NCBI GenBank assembly: GCA_905182355.1
Contig: CAJJBH010000001.1
Coordinates: forward strand, 1 to 39,676
Direction: 5' to 3'
From: an uncultured Paracoccaceae bacterium
Lineage (GTDB): Bacteria > Pseudomonadota > Alphaproteobacteria > Rhodobacterales > Rhodobacteraceae
Length of the DNA stretch: 39,676 nt
The notes under the pieces were generated by a model. That model did no database searches. It was given only the letters and a program-made list of their open reading frames with translations, and had not been told where the DNA came from. Positions 9,682 to 17,953 of the stretch are shown here, in pieces; the first letter of the stretch is position 1, and each line of letters begins with the position of its first letter. The position numbers and the translations under genes were made by a program.

Positions 9682-9861
9682 TTCTTGGACCCAAGTGCAG
9701 GTTAAGGTGTGGTCTGAAGGGGCGGGCGCAATTCGGGCCGTTTCTCGCGTCCCCCAAAGACATGCGCAACAACGGCGATGGCCTTGATACAAGCCACAAT
9801 AAGGACTGGGCTTTTCAGGCCGTCGCGGCATCAACAAACAAGGGCCGTTTTGCTGCAAACT

Positions 9862-10413
9862 TCACCTTTGATGAGCAAAATTAATTTCGGACCCAGTGAT
9901 TTTACTTAACATTTCACCAGTATTAACAGCACTATAGATTGATCTTGGTGGACGCGCAGTTTCGTCAACGCTGCGATGGACCCAATTTCGAACTTCCATC
10001 GATTTCAATGACTGTGACAAAGCGCGATCTGTGATTGTTTGTAGGTTTCGCTTGATATCGTTGAAATGGCTTGGTGTTTGAAGTGACGCCAGCACCGGCA
10101 ATGTCCATGACTTGCGTAGGAGGTCTTGATCATCAAGGGTAGATACACGCTGAACTTTGTCGGCAATTGCAGCGGCTTCCACCCCATGCTGTGTCAGGCG
10201 AAACTCTGGCCGCAGCGGATGACCGTAACCAGGGTTTCGTTCCAATAATCCTATTTTGATAAGATGATTCATGCTTTGAGCGAATGCTGTCCTGCTTGCA
10301 CCAGTTGCTGCAAGCAAAGTTGCCTGCCGTCCAGCAACACCTGCATGAAGGCTTGATAATATGGGCAACGCCCATGCCCTTGAAGTGATATTGACAAACG
10401 ATCTAATGTACAT
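9862..10413 (-). CDS. HxlR-like winged-helix regulator with two winged-helix domains
   Basis: 183 residues with an internal duplication. Residues about 11-75 (SRAWALPILSSLHAGVAG, then SRTAFAQSMNHLIKIGLLER) and about 98-165 (KSWTLPVLASLQTPSHFND, then TDRALSQSLKSMEVRNWVHR) each look like an HxlR/MarR-type winged helix. HxlR proteins are usually single-domain and about 110-150 residues, so this is a tandem, dimer-in-one-chain arrangement. It is divergent from a VOC protein gene, with only 39 bases between start codons containing the palindrome at 10415-10433, so it probably regulates that gene. The usual N-terminal cysteine of redox-sensing HxlR regulators is not visible. The effector is unknown. 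Confidence 0.75.
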   Translation of the reverse strand: MYIRSFVNITSRAWALPILSSLHAGVAGRQATLLAATGASRTAFAQSMNHLIKIGLLERNPGYGHPLRPEFRLTQHGVEAAAIADKVQRVSTLDDQDLLRKSWTLPVLASLQTPSHFNDIKRNLQTITDRALSQSLKSMEVRNWVHRSVDETARPPRSIYSAVNTGEMLSKITGSEINFAHQR

Positions 10414-10414
10414 A

Positions 10415-10433
10415 AAGTATAGTTAGCATACTT
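10415..10433. promoter_or_regulatory. Putative operator between the HxlR-like and VOC genes
   Basis: AAGTAT (10415-10420) and ATACTT (10428-10433) form an inverted repeat with a 7-nt spacer in the 39-bp divergent intergenic region. It directly abuts the regulator's start codon, as expected for an autoregulated divergent pair. Confidence 0.55.
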
Positions 10434-10452
10434 AAACACAAAAGGAAAGACG

Positions 10453-10830
10453 ATGGCACTTATTTCGGTGGATGGAACGATCAATATTTCAATGTCAGTC
10501 AAAGACCGCCATGCAAGCGCTACATGGTACGAAAGTCTGCTTGGGTTTAAGACCTTATATCATGCGGACGAAGCAGGCTGGTCGGAACTTCAAACGAACA
10601 CTGTTGGCGTAACCATTGGCCTTGGCGAACACACCAAGCCTGCACCTGGAAACTGTGTTCCTGTTTTTGGGATTGCTGATCTGGACACAGCCCGGCAGAA
10701 GTTAGAGCAGGCCAAAGTGAAGTTTGACGGTGAAATAGACGTGGTTGAAGCCATGGTCAAGACGACAACTTTTTACGATCCCGATGGCAACGCTCTCATG
10801 CTTGCCGAAGACCTGGCAGGCGGAGCGTAA
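10453..10830 (+). CDS. VOC family protein (glyoxalase/bleomycin resistance superfamily)
   Basis: 125 residues, the usual length of a single VOC chain, with two beta-alpha-beta-beta-beta modules. The first reads INISMSVKDRHASATWYESL and GFKTLYHADEAGW; the second reads PVFGIADLDTARQKLEQA and ends TTFYDPDGNALMLAED. The terminal FYDPDGNALMLAE block holds a glutamate at the typical metal-ligand place. AGGAAAG precedes the ATG. Members include glyoxalase I, extradiol dioxygenases and antibiotic-binding proteins, and nothing here picks one. Divergence from an HxlR-type regulator suggests inducible detoxification of a small electrophile or drug, but that is inference. Confidence 0.85.
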   Translation: MALISVDGTINISMSVKDRHASATWYESLLGFKTLYHADEAGWSELQTNTVGVTIGLGEHTKPAPGNCVPVFGIADLDTARQKLEQAKVKFDGEIDVVEAMVKTTTFYDPDGNALMLAEDLAGGA

Positions 10831-10831
10831 A

Positions 10832-10856
10832 GCTGCGCATTACGTTCAAGCGCAGC
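10832..10856. terminator. Hairpin between convergent VOC and AstE-like genes
   Basis: GCTGCGC (10832-10838) and GCGCAGC (10850-10856) flank an 11-nt loop directly after the VOC stop codon. There is no clear T-run on either side, so this is a weak or Rho-assisted terminator candidate. Confidence 0.4.
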
Positions 10857-10904
10857 CAACGGCGGCAATGATCACTGCATCTGGCTGTAGCTCCCCCTGC
10901 GTCC

Positions 10905-11948
10905 CTAGATGATTTCATCTTCATCGAACATCGGATCATCGCTTAATTGCGTGTTCAGGTCTTCGACCATGCCCTCGGCCTTGGTAACAGATTTCACGCG
11001 GGCCAGATGAAAAACGGCGTCGCCTTCATTCACGATGGGCATAACAGCGCGACCAACAATAATGCCATCGAATGGCGCCACGATATTGTCATCTGTCTCC
11101 CCAAACGGGTCAGAGACGGACGCCATCAAATCGCCCTCGCGGACAAGATCGCCATCTGCACGGAACGTGCGCAATAGGCCGCCAGTTGGTGCGCGCAACC
11201 ACTTGCTTGAGGTGCAAAATTGCGGTGTGGCTTTGACCTTGGCAATACCTTTGCCTGACAGCATACCCTTGTAACGCAGCACACGTAGAATGCCTGCAAC
11301 GCCAGACCTTACTGAGAACTCATCGAAGCGCAGGCCCTCGCCAGCTTCAAACAATAGCACATCAATCCCAATGGCTTTGGCTGATCCGCGCAGTGATCCC
11401 TCGCGGACGGTTGATTGCATTATGATCGGTGCGCCAAACACGTTGGCGAGATCCAGCATTTCTGGATTGTCTGGCGAAACACGGATTTGGGGATAGTTGG
11501 TGCGATGAATGGCGGCTGAGTGGAGATCAATACCAAGATCACAACGCGCGACAATTTCGGTCATAAAGATATGCGCAAGGCGCGATGCAAGTGATCCTGT
11601 CTCACTCCCGGGGAACATACGGTTCAAATCGCGTCGATCTGGCAAATATCGAGAGTGATTCAAGAAGCCGTAGGTGTTCACGATCGGAACAACGATCAGA
11701 GTACCCCGGATAGATGCAAGACTAGGGGACCGCAGCAATCGGCGCACAATTTCAACCCCGATCACTTCATCGCCGTGAATCCCCGCGCTTACGAAAATCG
11801 TGGGGCCATCAAGCCGACCATGCGTGATATTCACCGACATCGTCACCGGAGTATGATCAGACAAAACGCTAACGGGAACATGTACTGTCCGGCGGGTGCC
11901 AGCTGGTACACTTTCGTTGCCTATGACAAAATCGGTGGGCTTGGGCAT
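10905..11948 (-). CDS. Succinylglutamate desuccinylase/aspartoacylase family protein
   Basis: 347 residues, zinc carboxypeptidase-like fold. Zinc ligands are visible in GIHGDEVIGVEIV (His and Glu) and in GIDLHSAAIHRTN (second His); the RDLNRMFPG stretch and the catalytic glutamate in LLFEAGEGLRF complete the family pattern. The C-terminal third, with the strands GLLRTFRADGDLVREGDLMA and GIIVGRAVMPIVNEGD, is the beta-rich tail of the larger AstE/AspA group. It is the last gene of a three-gene operon with RimK- and RimB-like proteins; its ATG overlaps the rimK stop by one base (TAATG). That association implies removal of an acyl or glutamyl group from a ligated product rather than arginine catabolism. 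Substrate unknown. Confidence 0.85.
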   Translation of the reverse strand: MPKPTDFVIGNESVPAGTRRTVHVPVSVLSDHTPVTMSVNITHGRLDGPTIFVSAGIHGDEVIGVEIVRRLLRSPSLASIRGTLIVVPIVNTYGFLNHSRYLPDRRDLNRMFPGSETGSLASRLAHIFMTEIVARCDLGIDLHSAAIHRTNYPQIRVSPDNPEMLDLANVFGAPIIMQSTVREGSLRGSAKAIGIDVLLFEAGEGLRFDEFSVRSGVAGILRVLRYKGMLSGKGIAKVKATPQFCTSSKWLRAPTGGLLRTFRADGDLVREGDLMASVSDPFGETDDNIVAPFDGIIVGRAVMPIVNEGDAVFHLARVKSVTKAEGMVEDLNTQLSDDPMFDEDEII

Positions 11949-12853
11949 TAACCTTTACCTTTGGTTTTTGTGGAGTTGGGTTTGGCGTGCTTTTCGATGA
12001 ACTCGATCATCTTGCCAGCAATATCCAAGCCAGTTGCCTTTTCAACGCCTTCCAAACCGGGCGATGAATTCACCTCCATCACCAGTGGACCACTATTGGC
12101 ACGCAACATATCGACGCCACAGGCATTCAATCCCATCGACTTGGCGGCACCAATGGCTGTTGCCCGTTCTTCGGGGGAGAGTTTGACCACCTCAGCGGAA
12201 CCACCAAGATGCAAATTAGAACGGAATTCACCCTCTGCACCTGTGCGCTTCATCGCTGCCACAACCTTACCGCCGACAACAATTACGCGGATGTCAGTGC
12301 CGCCAGCTTCTTTGATAAACTCTTGCACCAAAATATTGGTCTTTGTAGCGCGAAACGCTTCAATCACCGATTTGGCGGACCGATCCGTATCGGCCAGAAC
12401 AACACCCATGCCTTGCGTGCCTTCAAGCAATTTGATGACAAGCGGGGCGCTGCCTGCAACTTTCAGAACTTCTTCGGTCTGCTTGGGGTCATGTGCAAAC
12501 GTGGTGACCGGCAAGCCGATACCATCACGGGCCAACAACTGCATCGACCGTAGCTTGTCACGTGATCGACCGATCGCAACGCTTTCGTTAAGGGGATAAA
12601 CGCCCATCATTTCGAACTGCCGTAAAACCGCCATACCGTAGAAGGTAATCGATGCACCAATCCGTGGGATCACGGCGTCATACCCAGTGAGTTTCTCACC
12701 GTTATAGTAAATCTCGGGCTTTCGCGAAGCAATGTTCATGTAGCACCGCAAGGTGTCCACAATCCTAATTTCGTGACCACGGATCTCGGCTGCTTCGACA
12801 AGTCGTTTGTGTGAGTAAAGGTTCGGGTTGCGAGCCAGCATTGCAATTTTCAT
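11948..12853 (-). CDS. rimK: RimK-like ATP-grasp alpha-L-glutamate ligase
   Basis: 301 residues, full length for RimK. The N-terminus [20 protein letters not shown] is followed by the central ATP-grasp domain: [18 protein letters not shown] forms the nucleotide-binding loop, [20 protein letters not shown] the core strands, and [18 protein letters not shown] the metal-binding end with conserved E, N and S. E. coli RimK adds glutamates to the C-terminus of ribosomal protein S6 and makes poly-alpha-glutamate. In alphaproteobacteria the target may be another peptide or small molecule. The ATG overlaps the upstream RimB-like gene by 4 bases (ATGA), so coupled translation is expected. Confidence 0.9.
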   Translation of the reverse strand: MKIAMLARNPNLYSHKRLVEAAEIRGHEIRIVDTLRCYMNIASRKPEIYYNGEKLTGYDAVIPRIGASITFYGMAVLRQFEMMGVYPLNESVAIGRSRDKLRSMQLLARDGIGLPVTTFAHDPKQTEEVLKVAGSAPLVIKLLEGTQGMGVVLADTDRSAKSVIEAFRATKTNILVQEFIKEAGGTDIRVIVVGGKVVAAMKRTGAEGEFRSNLHLGGSAEVVKLSPEERATAIGAAKSMGLNACGVDMLRANSGPLVMEVNSSPGLEGVEKATGLDIAGKMIEFIEKHAKPNSTKTKGKG

Positions 12854-13305
12854 GAGGAAATCCTTGTCTCAGCTTTTGGCATTGTTGAAGTTGGCGTCGT
12901 TAAATTACTTTTTCTTGGATCAACTAGAATGTGATGTCTTCGCAAGGCTGTGCGCCCAACGATCATCCTAAATTTCATATCCGAGCGCTCTGTGAGCGAC
13001 AGATCGATCGTCCATAATCGCTGGCCAATACGGAACTTGGTACGAATGACAATGCGCGTTTCAGGGACACCACTTGTGTTCTTGATATCGCGTCGTTCAT
13101 GGATTGGACATTCAACATCTGTGTCAATTGAATCATCACTAAATTTCGTATGAAACCGCACCCAAGGGACACCATCGCGATCGAACGTTTCGATATCGGT
13201 TGCATGCAACGCAGAAGTCCGCGCGCCAGTGTCAATTTTTGCTTTGAGATTTGAAAGGCCCAGAAGCGGGAGGTCAACCCGCTCTCGCCATCCGACAACA
13301 AGCAT
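12850..13305 (-). CDS. RimB-like retropepsin-fold protease (PF05618)
   Basis: 151 residues. [13 protein letters not shown] near residues 24-36 is the aspartic-protease active-site motif (DTGA) of the RimB/ATP-dependent zinc protease family, followed by [11 protein letters not shown] and [20 protein letters not shown], the family's C-terminal signature. In pseudomonads RimB modulates glutamation by RimK, so here it is probably the partner protease of the downstream ligase. It is the first gene of the operon and its ATG at 13305 has no strong ribosome-binding site. The length is typical, and no lesions are visible. Confidence 0.85.
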   Translation of the reverse strand: MLVVGWRERVDLPLLGLSNLKAKIDTGARTSALHATDIETFDRDGVPWVRFHTKFSDDSIDTDVECPIHERRDIKNTSGVPETRIVIRTKFRIGQRLWTIDLSLTERSDMKFRMIVGRTALRRHHILVDPRKSNLTTPTSTMPKAETRISS

Positions 13306-13668
13306 ATGAGTCGTCCCCAGTTTGTATGTTTGTTGGAATTATGACAGCTTTTTTAAGATGTACCAATGGCTTGTGTTTATTGAATGAGCGGTTATTCGCA
13401 TCGACTGTTTAGACGGTCACTTTGTCCGGCAGACTGGCGTTTTGCAACATAGTGTACGAACGGCTGCTTCGACGGGCCCCGCCTTCTGCACAGATAAGGG
13501 CAGGGTCAATGGCCGCTGACGGTCGTCGCAGACCATGAATGACAACTTGTTATTGATGCGCAGGGGGGGGCGATTGAATCTTCCATTCCATTGCGGCGGG
13601 GTAAGGGTAAGCCTTTCCTGCCTCCCCAAATCGCAAACGGCAAAAATGCACCCTTTGCTTTGTTTGTC
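13306..13668. other. Intergenic stretch without a recognisable gene
   Basis: Several short overlapping reading frames occur on both strands but none has a plausible start signal or family likeness. A run of eight G lies near 13563-13570. The sequence has the look of a decayed intergenic repeat. The upstream region of the RimB-like gene shows no clear -35/-10 pair to my eye. Confidence 0.4.
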
Positions 13669-13826
13669 GCTGCCATTGGCTGTAATCCAGTATCACGGCG
13701 CATCTTGCCAATGGTCAAACGGCGACCAAATCTGTTGTCGGGATTTCACAACCCCAACAAACTGGCCGCCGCCCCAATCGTTTTAGATCACTTGCTACCC
13801 GTGATCGACACCGCAGATTTCGTGCC
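13669..13826. repeat. 158-bp dispersed repeat, copy 2 (mate at 8064-8221)
   Basis: Gap-free match to 8064-8221, about 80 % identical. Here the repeat overlaps the last 13 codons of the intact lysine-rich gene at 13788-13910 and about 119 bases beyond its stop. This is probably the parental copy. Confidence 0.75.
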
Positions 13827-13910
13827 CTGAACGCCTGCAGTTGCAGTGGCCTTCGGCTTCTCCTTCTTAGGTTTCTTAACTTCTTTTTTCGCGTTTTTAC
13901 CTTTGGCCAT
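13788..13910 (-). CDS. Small lysine-rich protein of unknown function
   Basis: 40 residues from the ATG at 13910, which follows AAAGGA with six bases between; longer in-frame starts lack such a site. The product begins MAKGKNAKKEVKKPKKEKPK and ends in GTKSAVSITGSK, so the N-terminal half is strongly basic and disordered and the tail is small and polar. This composition suggests nucleic-acid binding, but I do not recognise a characterised family. The coding assignment rests on the ribosome-binding site, the amino-acid bias, and the conservation of the C-terminal reading frame in the diverged repeat at 8183-8221. Palindromes upstream (14243-14314) may carry its control region. Confidence 0.65.
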   Translation of the reverse strand: MAKGKNAKKEVKKPKKEKPKATATAGVQGTKSAVSITGSK

Positions 13911-14242
13911 TGTTGGTCCTTTCGGTGTGCAGCGATCCCGCGCCACAATGGCGTGGATTGCGCTGCGGTCGTTCTTTGATTGCCAGTTTATGGCGCAAAA
14001 AGAGCTGTTGATCGAATTGCATAAGCTGCGATGACATTTTCCGTCAAAGGCCATTAAAAAACTGTCATAGTCAACAATCGCGGTTCAGAAGGCCAATGTC
14101 AAAGGCGGAGGAAAAGCGTCATTCGTTAAAGAACAGTTACTTCGCCTGTTCAAACGTTAACACGGCTCAAATCTGAATGAAGAGTTAACAGGGCCCAGCT
14201 CCCCAATTTGTATAATTAGGCCACTCATTTGTACATTTCCCA

Positions 14243-14258
14243 AAAATCAGCTGATTTT
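14243..14258. promoter_or_regulatory. 16-bp perfect palindrome
   Basis: AAAATCAGCTGATTTT is a perfect palindrome flanked by TTCCCAA (from 14237) and TTGGGAA (from 14263), which extends the symmetry. It lies between tkt (ends 14356) and the small gene at 13910, both on the minus strand. It could be an operator or part of a transcription-end structure. Confidence 0.45.
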
Positions 14259-14275
14259 ACGCTTGGGAAGAGGGG

Positions 14276-14314
14276 GCGTAATGTACAATTACAATAGCAT
14301 TTTGTACATTACGC
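14276..14314. promoter_or_regulatory. Inverted repeat with perfect 13-bp arms
   Basis: GCGTAATGTACAA (14276-14288) and TTGTACATTACGC (14302-14314) are exact complements around a 13-nt A/T-rich spacer. It lies about 40 bases beyond the tkt stop codon. The stem could act in tkt transcription termination or mRNA protection; an operator or a mobile-element end are alternatives. A related TTTGTACATTT sits at 14228-14238. Confidence 0.6.
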
Positions 14315-14355
14315 TGCTTTTTAGCCATCATACGGTGGGCGTACGGTGGGTTAAC

Positions 14356-16374
14356 CTATGCCAACAGTGCTTTGGCCTTCGCCGCAACATTCGCCGCTGT
14401 GATCCCGAACTGTTCGTACAATTCGCCCGCAGGGGCCGACGCGCCGAAGCTGTCCATACCAACAAAATCAGCCTTGCCAAATTTGCCACGCTCGCCCAGC
14501 AACCACTGGTCCCAGCCCTGACGCACAGCCGCTTCAACGCCAACCCGGACAGGTCCGCCCGGAAGCACGCGTTTGCGGTACGCTTCGTCTTGCTCCGCGA
14601 ACAACTCCATGCAAGGCATTGAAACCACACGGGTTCCAATCCCGTCAGCCTGCAGGATGTCACGTGCAGCCAAAGCGATTTCAACTTCGGACCCCGTGGC
14701 GATCAAAATCACCTGACGTTTGCCGTCAGCGTCCGCCAGAACATAAGCGCCTTGGGCGGTCAGGTTCTTGGTCTTATGTTCGGTCCGCACCGTTGGCAGT
14801 CCTTGACGAGTCAGAGACAGAACCGAAGGCGTTTCTTTGGTTGTCAGCGCAATTTCCCACGCCTCTGCCGTTTCAATCGTGTCTGCCGGGCGGAACACAT
14901 AAGTGTTTGGTGTTGCACGTGAAATTGCCAAATGCTCAACCGGTTGGTGCGTTGGGCCATCTTCGCCCAGACCAATGCTGTCGTGTGTCATCACGAAAAC
15001 CGTTGGGATTTTCATGAGGGCGGCAAGGCGCATAGCAGGCCGTGCATAGTCGGTGAAACACATGAATGTGCCGCCATACGGGCGGATACCGCCGTGCAGC
15101 GCCATACCGTTCATTGCGGATGACATGCCGTGTTCACGGATGCCCCAATAAATGTAACGACCTTCGCGTGTGTCCAGATCAAAGACGCCCATGTCGGAGG
15201 TCTTCGTGTTGTTTGATCCAGTCAAATCCGCAGACCCGCCAACGGTTTCAGGCAATATCGGGTTCACAACCTCAAGCACCTTTTCAGAGGATGCACGCGT
15301 CGCCAATTTAGGTGCGCTTTCAGACATCTGTTTTTTGAATGCTTTGATTGTAGCGCTTAATTTCTTAGGTGCATCAAGAGCATAGGCGCGTTTGAACTGC
15401 TCTTGTTTGCCGTTTGGTAGGGTCTCGAAACGCTCTTCCCACTCAAGACGGGCTGCTTTGCCTTGTGATCCGATTGCTTCCCATGCAGCTTTTGTAGCTG
15501 CTGGAACTTCAAATGGACCAGTTGTCCAGCCGTAAGCCGCTTTTGCAGCTGCCATCTGATCTGGATCCGTCAAAGCGCCGTGGCCTTTGGATGTGTCTTG
15601 CGCGGCATGGCCCAAAGCGATGTGGGTTTTGCAGGCGATCATCGTTGGCTTGTTGCCTTTTTTGGCTTGCGTTAATGCCTCGTCAATCGCAACGGGATCG
15701 TGGCCGTCGATTTCCAACACGGCCCAGCCTGCGGATTTAAAACGCTGCACTTGATCGGTGCGGTCAGACAGTTCAACCGTGCCGTCGATTGTGATGTTGT
15801 TGTTGTCCCACATCAGGATCAATTTGGACAAAGCGTGGCGGCCCGCAAGGGTGATCGCCTCTTGGCTGACGCCCTCCATCAAGCAGCCGTCGCCCGCCAT
15901 GACATAGGTGTAGTGATCAACCGCTTTTTTGCCATATGTGGCGCGTTGGATTTCTTCGGCCATCGCGAAACCTACTGAGTTTGCAATGCCTTGGCCCAAA
16001 GGACCGGTTGTGGTCTCAATCCCGGTGGCGTGGCCATATTCAGGATGACCAGCGGTGATCGCGCCCCATTGGCGGAAGTTTTTGATCTGCTCCAACGTCA
16101 TGTCTTCATAACCCGTCAAGTGAAGCAGGGAATACAGCAACATAGACCCGTGACCGGCAGACAAGATAAAGCGATCGCGATCCGGCCAATGCGGTGCAGA
16201 GGCATCAAACTTCAGGTGCTTCTGGAACAACACGGTTGCAACATCTGCCATACCAATTGGCATGCCTGAATGTCCAGAATTTGCAGCGGCTACAGCATCC
16301 AATGTCAGCGCGCGAATGGCGGTGGCTTTGGACCAGTGATCAGGGTTTGCGGTGCGAAGGGCAGTCAAATCCAC
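14356..16374 (-). CDS. tkt: Transketolase
   Basis: 672 residues, full length. It transfers two-carbon ketol units in the pentose phosphate pathway and needs thiamine diphosphate and Mg2+. The N-terminal domain shows [17 protein letters not shown], the diphosphate-binding motif [13 protein letters not shown] running into [10 protein letters not shown], and [10 protein letters not shown]. The central pyrimidine domain has [35 protein letters not shown] and the catalytic-glutamate region. The C-terminal domain begins [17 protein letters not shown]. The gene is divergent from the coiled-coil/zapA pair, with 250 bases between starts. It is not next to gap or pgk here, so it is transcribed alone. 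Confidence 0.97.
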   Translation of the reverse strand: MDLTALRTANPDHWSKATAIRALTLDAVAAANSGHSGMPIGMADVATVLFQKHLKFDASAPHWPDRDRFILSAGHGSMLLYSLLHLTGYEDMTLEQIKNFRQWGAITAGHPEYGHATGIETTTGPLGQGIANSVGFAMAEEIQRATYGKKAVDHYTYVMAGDGCLMEGVSQEAITLAGRHALSKLILMWDNNNITIDGTVELSDRTDQVQRFKSAGWAVLEIDGHDPVAIDEALTQAKKGNKPTMIACKTHIALGHAAQDTSKGHGALTDPDQMAAAKAAYGWTTGPFEVPAATKAAWEAIGSQGKAARLEWEERFETLPNGKQEQFKRAYALDAPKKLSATIKAFKKQMSESAPKLATRASSEKVLEVVNPILPETVGGSADLTGSNNTKTSDMGVFDLDTREGRYIYWGIREHGMSSAMNGMALHGGIRPYGGTFMCFTDYARPAMRLAALMKIPTVFVMTHDSIGLGEDGPTHQPVEHLAISRATPNTYVFRPADTIETAEAWEIALTTKETPSVLSLTRQGLPTVRTEHKTKNLTAQGAYVLADADGKRQVILIATGSEVEIALAARDILQADGIGTRVVSMPCMELFAEQDEAYRKRVLPGGPVRVGVEAAVRQGWDQWLLGERGKFGKADFVGMDSFGASAPAGELYEQFGITAANVAAKAKALLA

Positions 16375-16507
16375 GAGAAATCATCCTTTGAAAAGTGGCA
16401 CAGTTAGCGCTGCATATCAGGCAAGACGCAAAAATCAAGTCGAGGATATCCGTTCAGGTGGCAAGTTACATGAGCGAAGCCTTGCAAGGCACTGTTCGCA
16501 AAGGGGG

Positions 16508-16524
16508 GCGCATTTTTTTTGCGC
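16508..16524. other. Short hairpin in the tkt/zapA-side divergent intergenic region
   Basis: GCGCA and TGCGC flank an all-T loop of seven bases. The 250-base interval otherwise shows no clear gene. The hairpin may lie in a 5' leader of either transcript; no riboswitch family recognised. Confidence 0.3.
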
Positions 16525-16625
16525 ATTGGGTAAAGTCAGTTAAATGATGTGGGTGTTGCGATTCGATTGTGGATCAAAGCGCAGTTTGCACATGAATACA
16601 GTGGACCAAAATACGAGGGCAGCGC

Positions 16626-17099
16626 ATGAGCGATATTGATGAACTTCAGCGACGGATCACAGCGGCCTTGGACCGTGTGGCTGGCGGATTAGACCAATTT
16701 GGGGCCAAGAGCGGTGGTGACACAGCGGCCCTGGAACAAGCGCTTGATGATGAAAAGCTGGCCAACGCGCACCTTAGCGAACGTGTGCGTTTGCTTAAGC
16801 AACGTCAGGATGATGACTTGGCTGAAGTGAAGGCTTCTGCCACAGGTGCCAATGAGCGGATGGCCCAGCTGGACCTTGAGGTTCAGCGGGTGCGCAAAGC
16901 CAACGATGATTTACGGGCCTCAAACCAAGCGTTGCGTGCCGCCAACGAGGCAGGCGTGGGCGAACCACATCTTATCAACAAAGCGATGATGGCTGAACTT
17001 GAGGCGCTGCGAGCAACGCGTGCTGCAGATGTGTCGGAAACCAACGCAATTATCGACGCGCTGACGCCGTTGATCAATGACGCAGAAGGAGCAGCCTGA
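16626..17099 (+). CDS. Coiled-coil protein of unknown function upstream of zapA
   Basis: 157 residues, GAGGGCAGCGC before the ATG. The chain is almost wholly helical and charged, with heptad-like stretches such as LANAHLSERVRLLKQRQDDD and MAQLDLEVQRVRKANDDLRA, followed by LRAANEAG and ELEALRATRAADVSETNAII. There is no signal peptide or membrane segment, so it is cytoplasmic. Its stop overlaps the zapA start by one base (TGATG), so the two are co-translated, which suggests a role with ZapA at the division ring. I do not know a characterised homologue; partnership with FtsZ/ZapA is inference from the operon. Confidence 0.8.
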   Translation: MSDIDELQRRITAALDRVAGGLDQFGAKSGGDTAALEQALDDEKLANAHLSERVRLLKQRQDDDLAEVKASATGANERMAQLDLEVQRVRKANDDLRASNQALRAANEAGVGEPHLINKAMMAELEALRATRAADVSETNAIIDALTPLINDAEGAA

Positions 17100-17494
17100 T
17101 GCCAGAAATTACAATAGTGATCGGTGGCCGTTCTTTCGAGGTGGCCTGCCAAGAGGGCGAAGAACATTACCTGCAGTCAGCGGCCAAAACGCTGGATGAC
17201 GAAGCCCAAGTTTTGTCAGACCAAGTTGGCCGTATGCCTGAAGCGCGTATGTTGCTGATGGCAGGCCTAATGCTGGCAGATAAAACGGCCAGTTTTGAAG
17301 ACAAAGTCAATCAACTGCAGGGCCAGCTGAACGAATGTGAGGCGGAACTTGAGGGGCTACATAATATGGCACCACCCCCGCCGGAGCGGGTTGAAATTCC
17401 GGTTATCCCAGCTTCTGTAACAGATACATTGGCGGAACTGGCTGCGCGCGCAGAATCGTTAGCGGCGTCAGTTGAAGAGAAGGCCGCTGGTTAA
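17099..17494 (+). CDS. zapA: Cell division protein ZapA
   Basis: 131 residues. The N-terminal globular part reads PEITIVIGGRSFEVACQEGE and EEHYLQSAAKTLDDEA, the usual ZapA fold, with RMLLMAGLMLADK in the following helix. The C-terminal part (about 65-131) is a coiled coil with a proline-rich hinge APPPPERVEIPVIP. ZapA binds and bundles FtsZ filaments at the Z ring. It is the distal gene of the pair and ends just before a GC hairpin with a T-run. In several proteobacteria a 6S RNA gene follows zapA, but only 66 bases separate it from the convergent glutaredoxin gene here. Confidence 0.9.
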   Translation: MPEITIVIGGRSFEVACQEGEEHYLQSAAKTLDDEAQVLSDQVGRMPEARMLLMAGLMLADKTASFEDKVNQLQGQLNECEAELEGLHNMAPPPPERVEIPVIPASVTDTLAELAARAESLAASVEEKAAG

Positions 17495-17530
17495 AACCAA
17501 CGGCCTGAAATTATCAATTATATAATTTGA

Positions 17531-17556
17531 AGGTGTGTGTGGTGCGCACCTTTTTT
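17531..17556 (+). terminator. Rho-independent terminator of zapA
   Basis: AGGTGTGT (17531-17538) pairs with GCGCACCT (17544-17551) using two G-U pairs, followed by TTTTTT. It lies between the convergent zapA and grxD genes and also abuts the end of grxD. Confidence 0.75.
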
Positions 17557-17560
17557 CGTC

Positions 17561-17923
17561 TTAAGCGTTTGCTTCGCGGATTTTGTCAGCAGCGTCTTTG
17601 TCAAACGCCACACCACTTTCGGCCAGTAACGTGTCGAGTTCGCCTGACAATGTCATCTCGGTGATGATGTCACAGCCACCAACAAATTCGCCTTTGATGT
17701 AAAGCTGCGGCACGGTTGGCCAGTCGGAAAAGTCTTTGATACCTTGGCGGATTGCGTCATCAGCCAGAACATTCACGTCAGAAAATTCAACGCCCATGTA
17801 ATTCAAAACACCTGCGACTTTGCTGGAAAAGCCACATTGCGGCATCTCTTTGGTGCCCTTCATGAACAGAACAACGCTGTTCTCTGTAATCTGGGATTTG
17901 ATTTGTGTTGCTGCATCAGTCAT
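17561..17923 (-). CDS. grxD: Monothiol glutaredoxin, Grx4/GrxD type
   Basis: 120 residues. The CGFS active site is present in MPQCGFSSKVAGVLNYMGVE, preceded by VVLFMKGTKE, and the glutathione-binding motifs WPTVPQLYIKGEFVGGCDI and EMTLSGEL follow. CGFS glutaredoxins hold a glutathione-ligated [2Fe-2S] cluster and deliver it in iron-sulfur assembly and iron sensing, commonly as heterodimers with BolA proteins. The bolA gene lies directly upstream on the same strand, 30 bases away, so the pair is an operon. The acidic C-terminal extension FDKDAADKIREANA is slightly longer than in E. coli GrxD. Confidence 0.95.
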   Translation of the reverse strand: MTDAATQIKSQITENSVVLFMKGTKEMPQCGFSSKVAGVLNYMGVEFSDVNVLADDAIRQGIKDFSDWPTVPQLYIKGEFVGGCDIITEMTLSGELDTLLAESGVAFDKDAADKIREANA

Positions 17924-17953
17924 CGGATTATCCTTTTGGAAACGTATGTGATT

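Noticed and set aside
9672-9884. Plus-strand 70-codon frame between the membrane ORF and the HxlR-like gene
   Set aside because: No start signal, no conserved pattern, and it overlaps two better-supported minus-strand frames.
17495-17560. 6S RNA gene, expected after zapA in several proteobacteria
   Set aside because: Only 66 bases separate zapA from grxD, and they are filled by a terminator.
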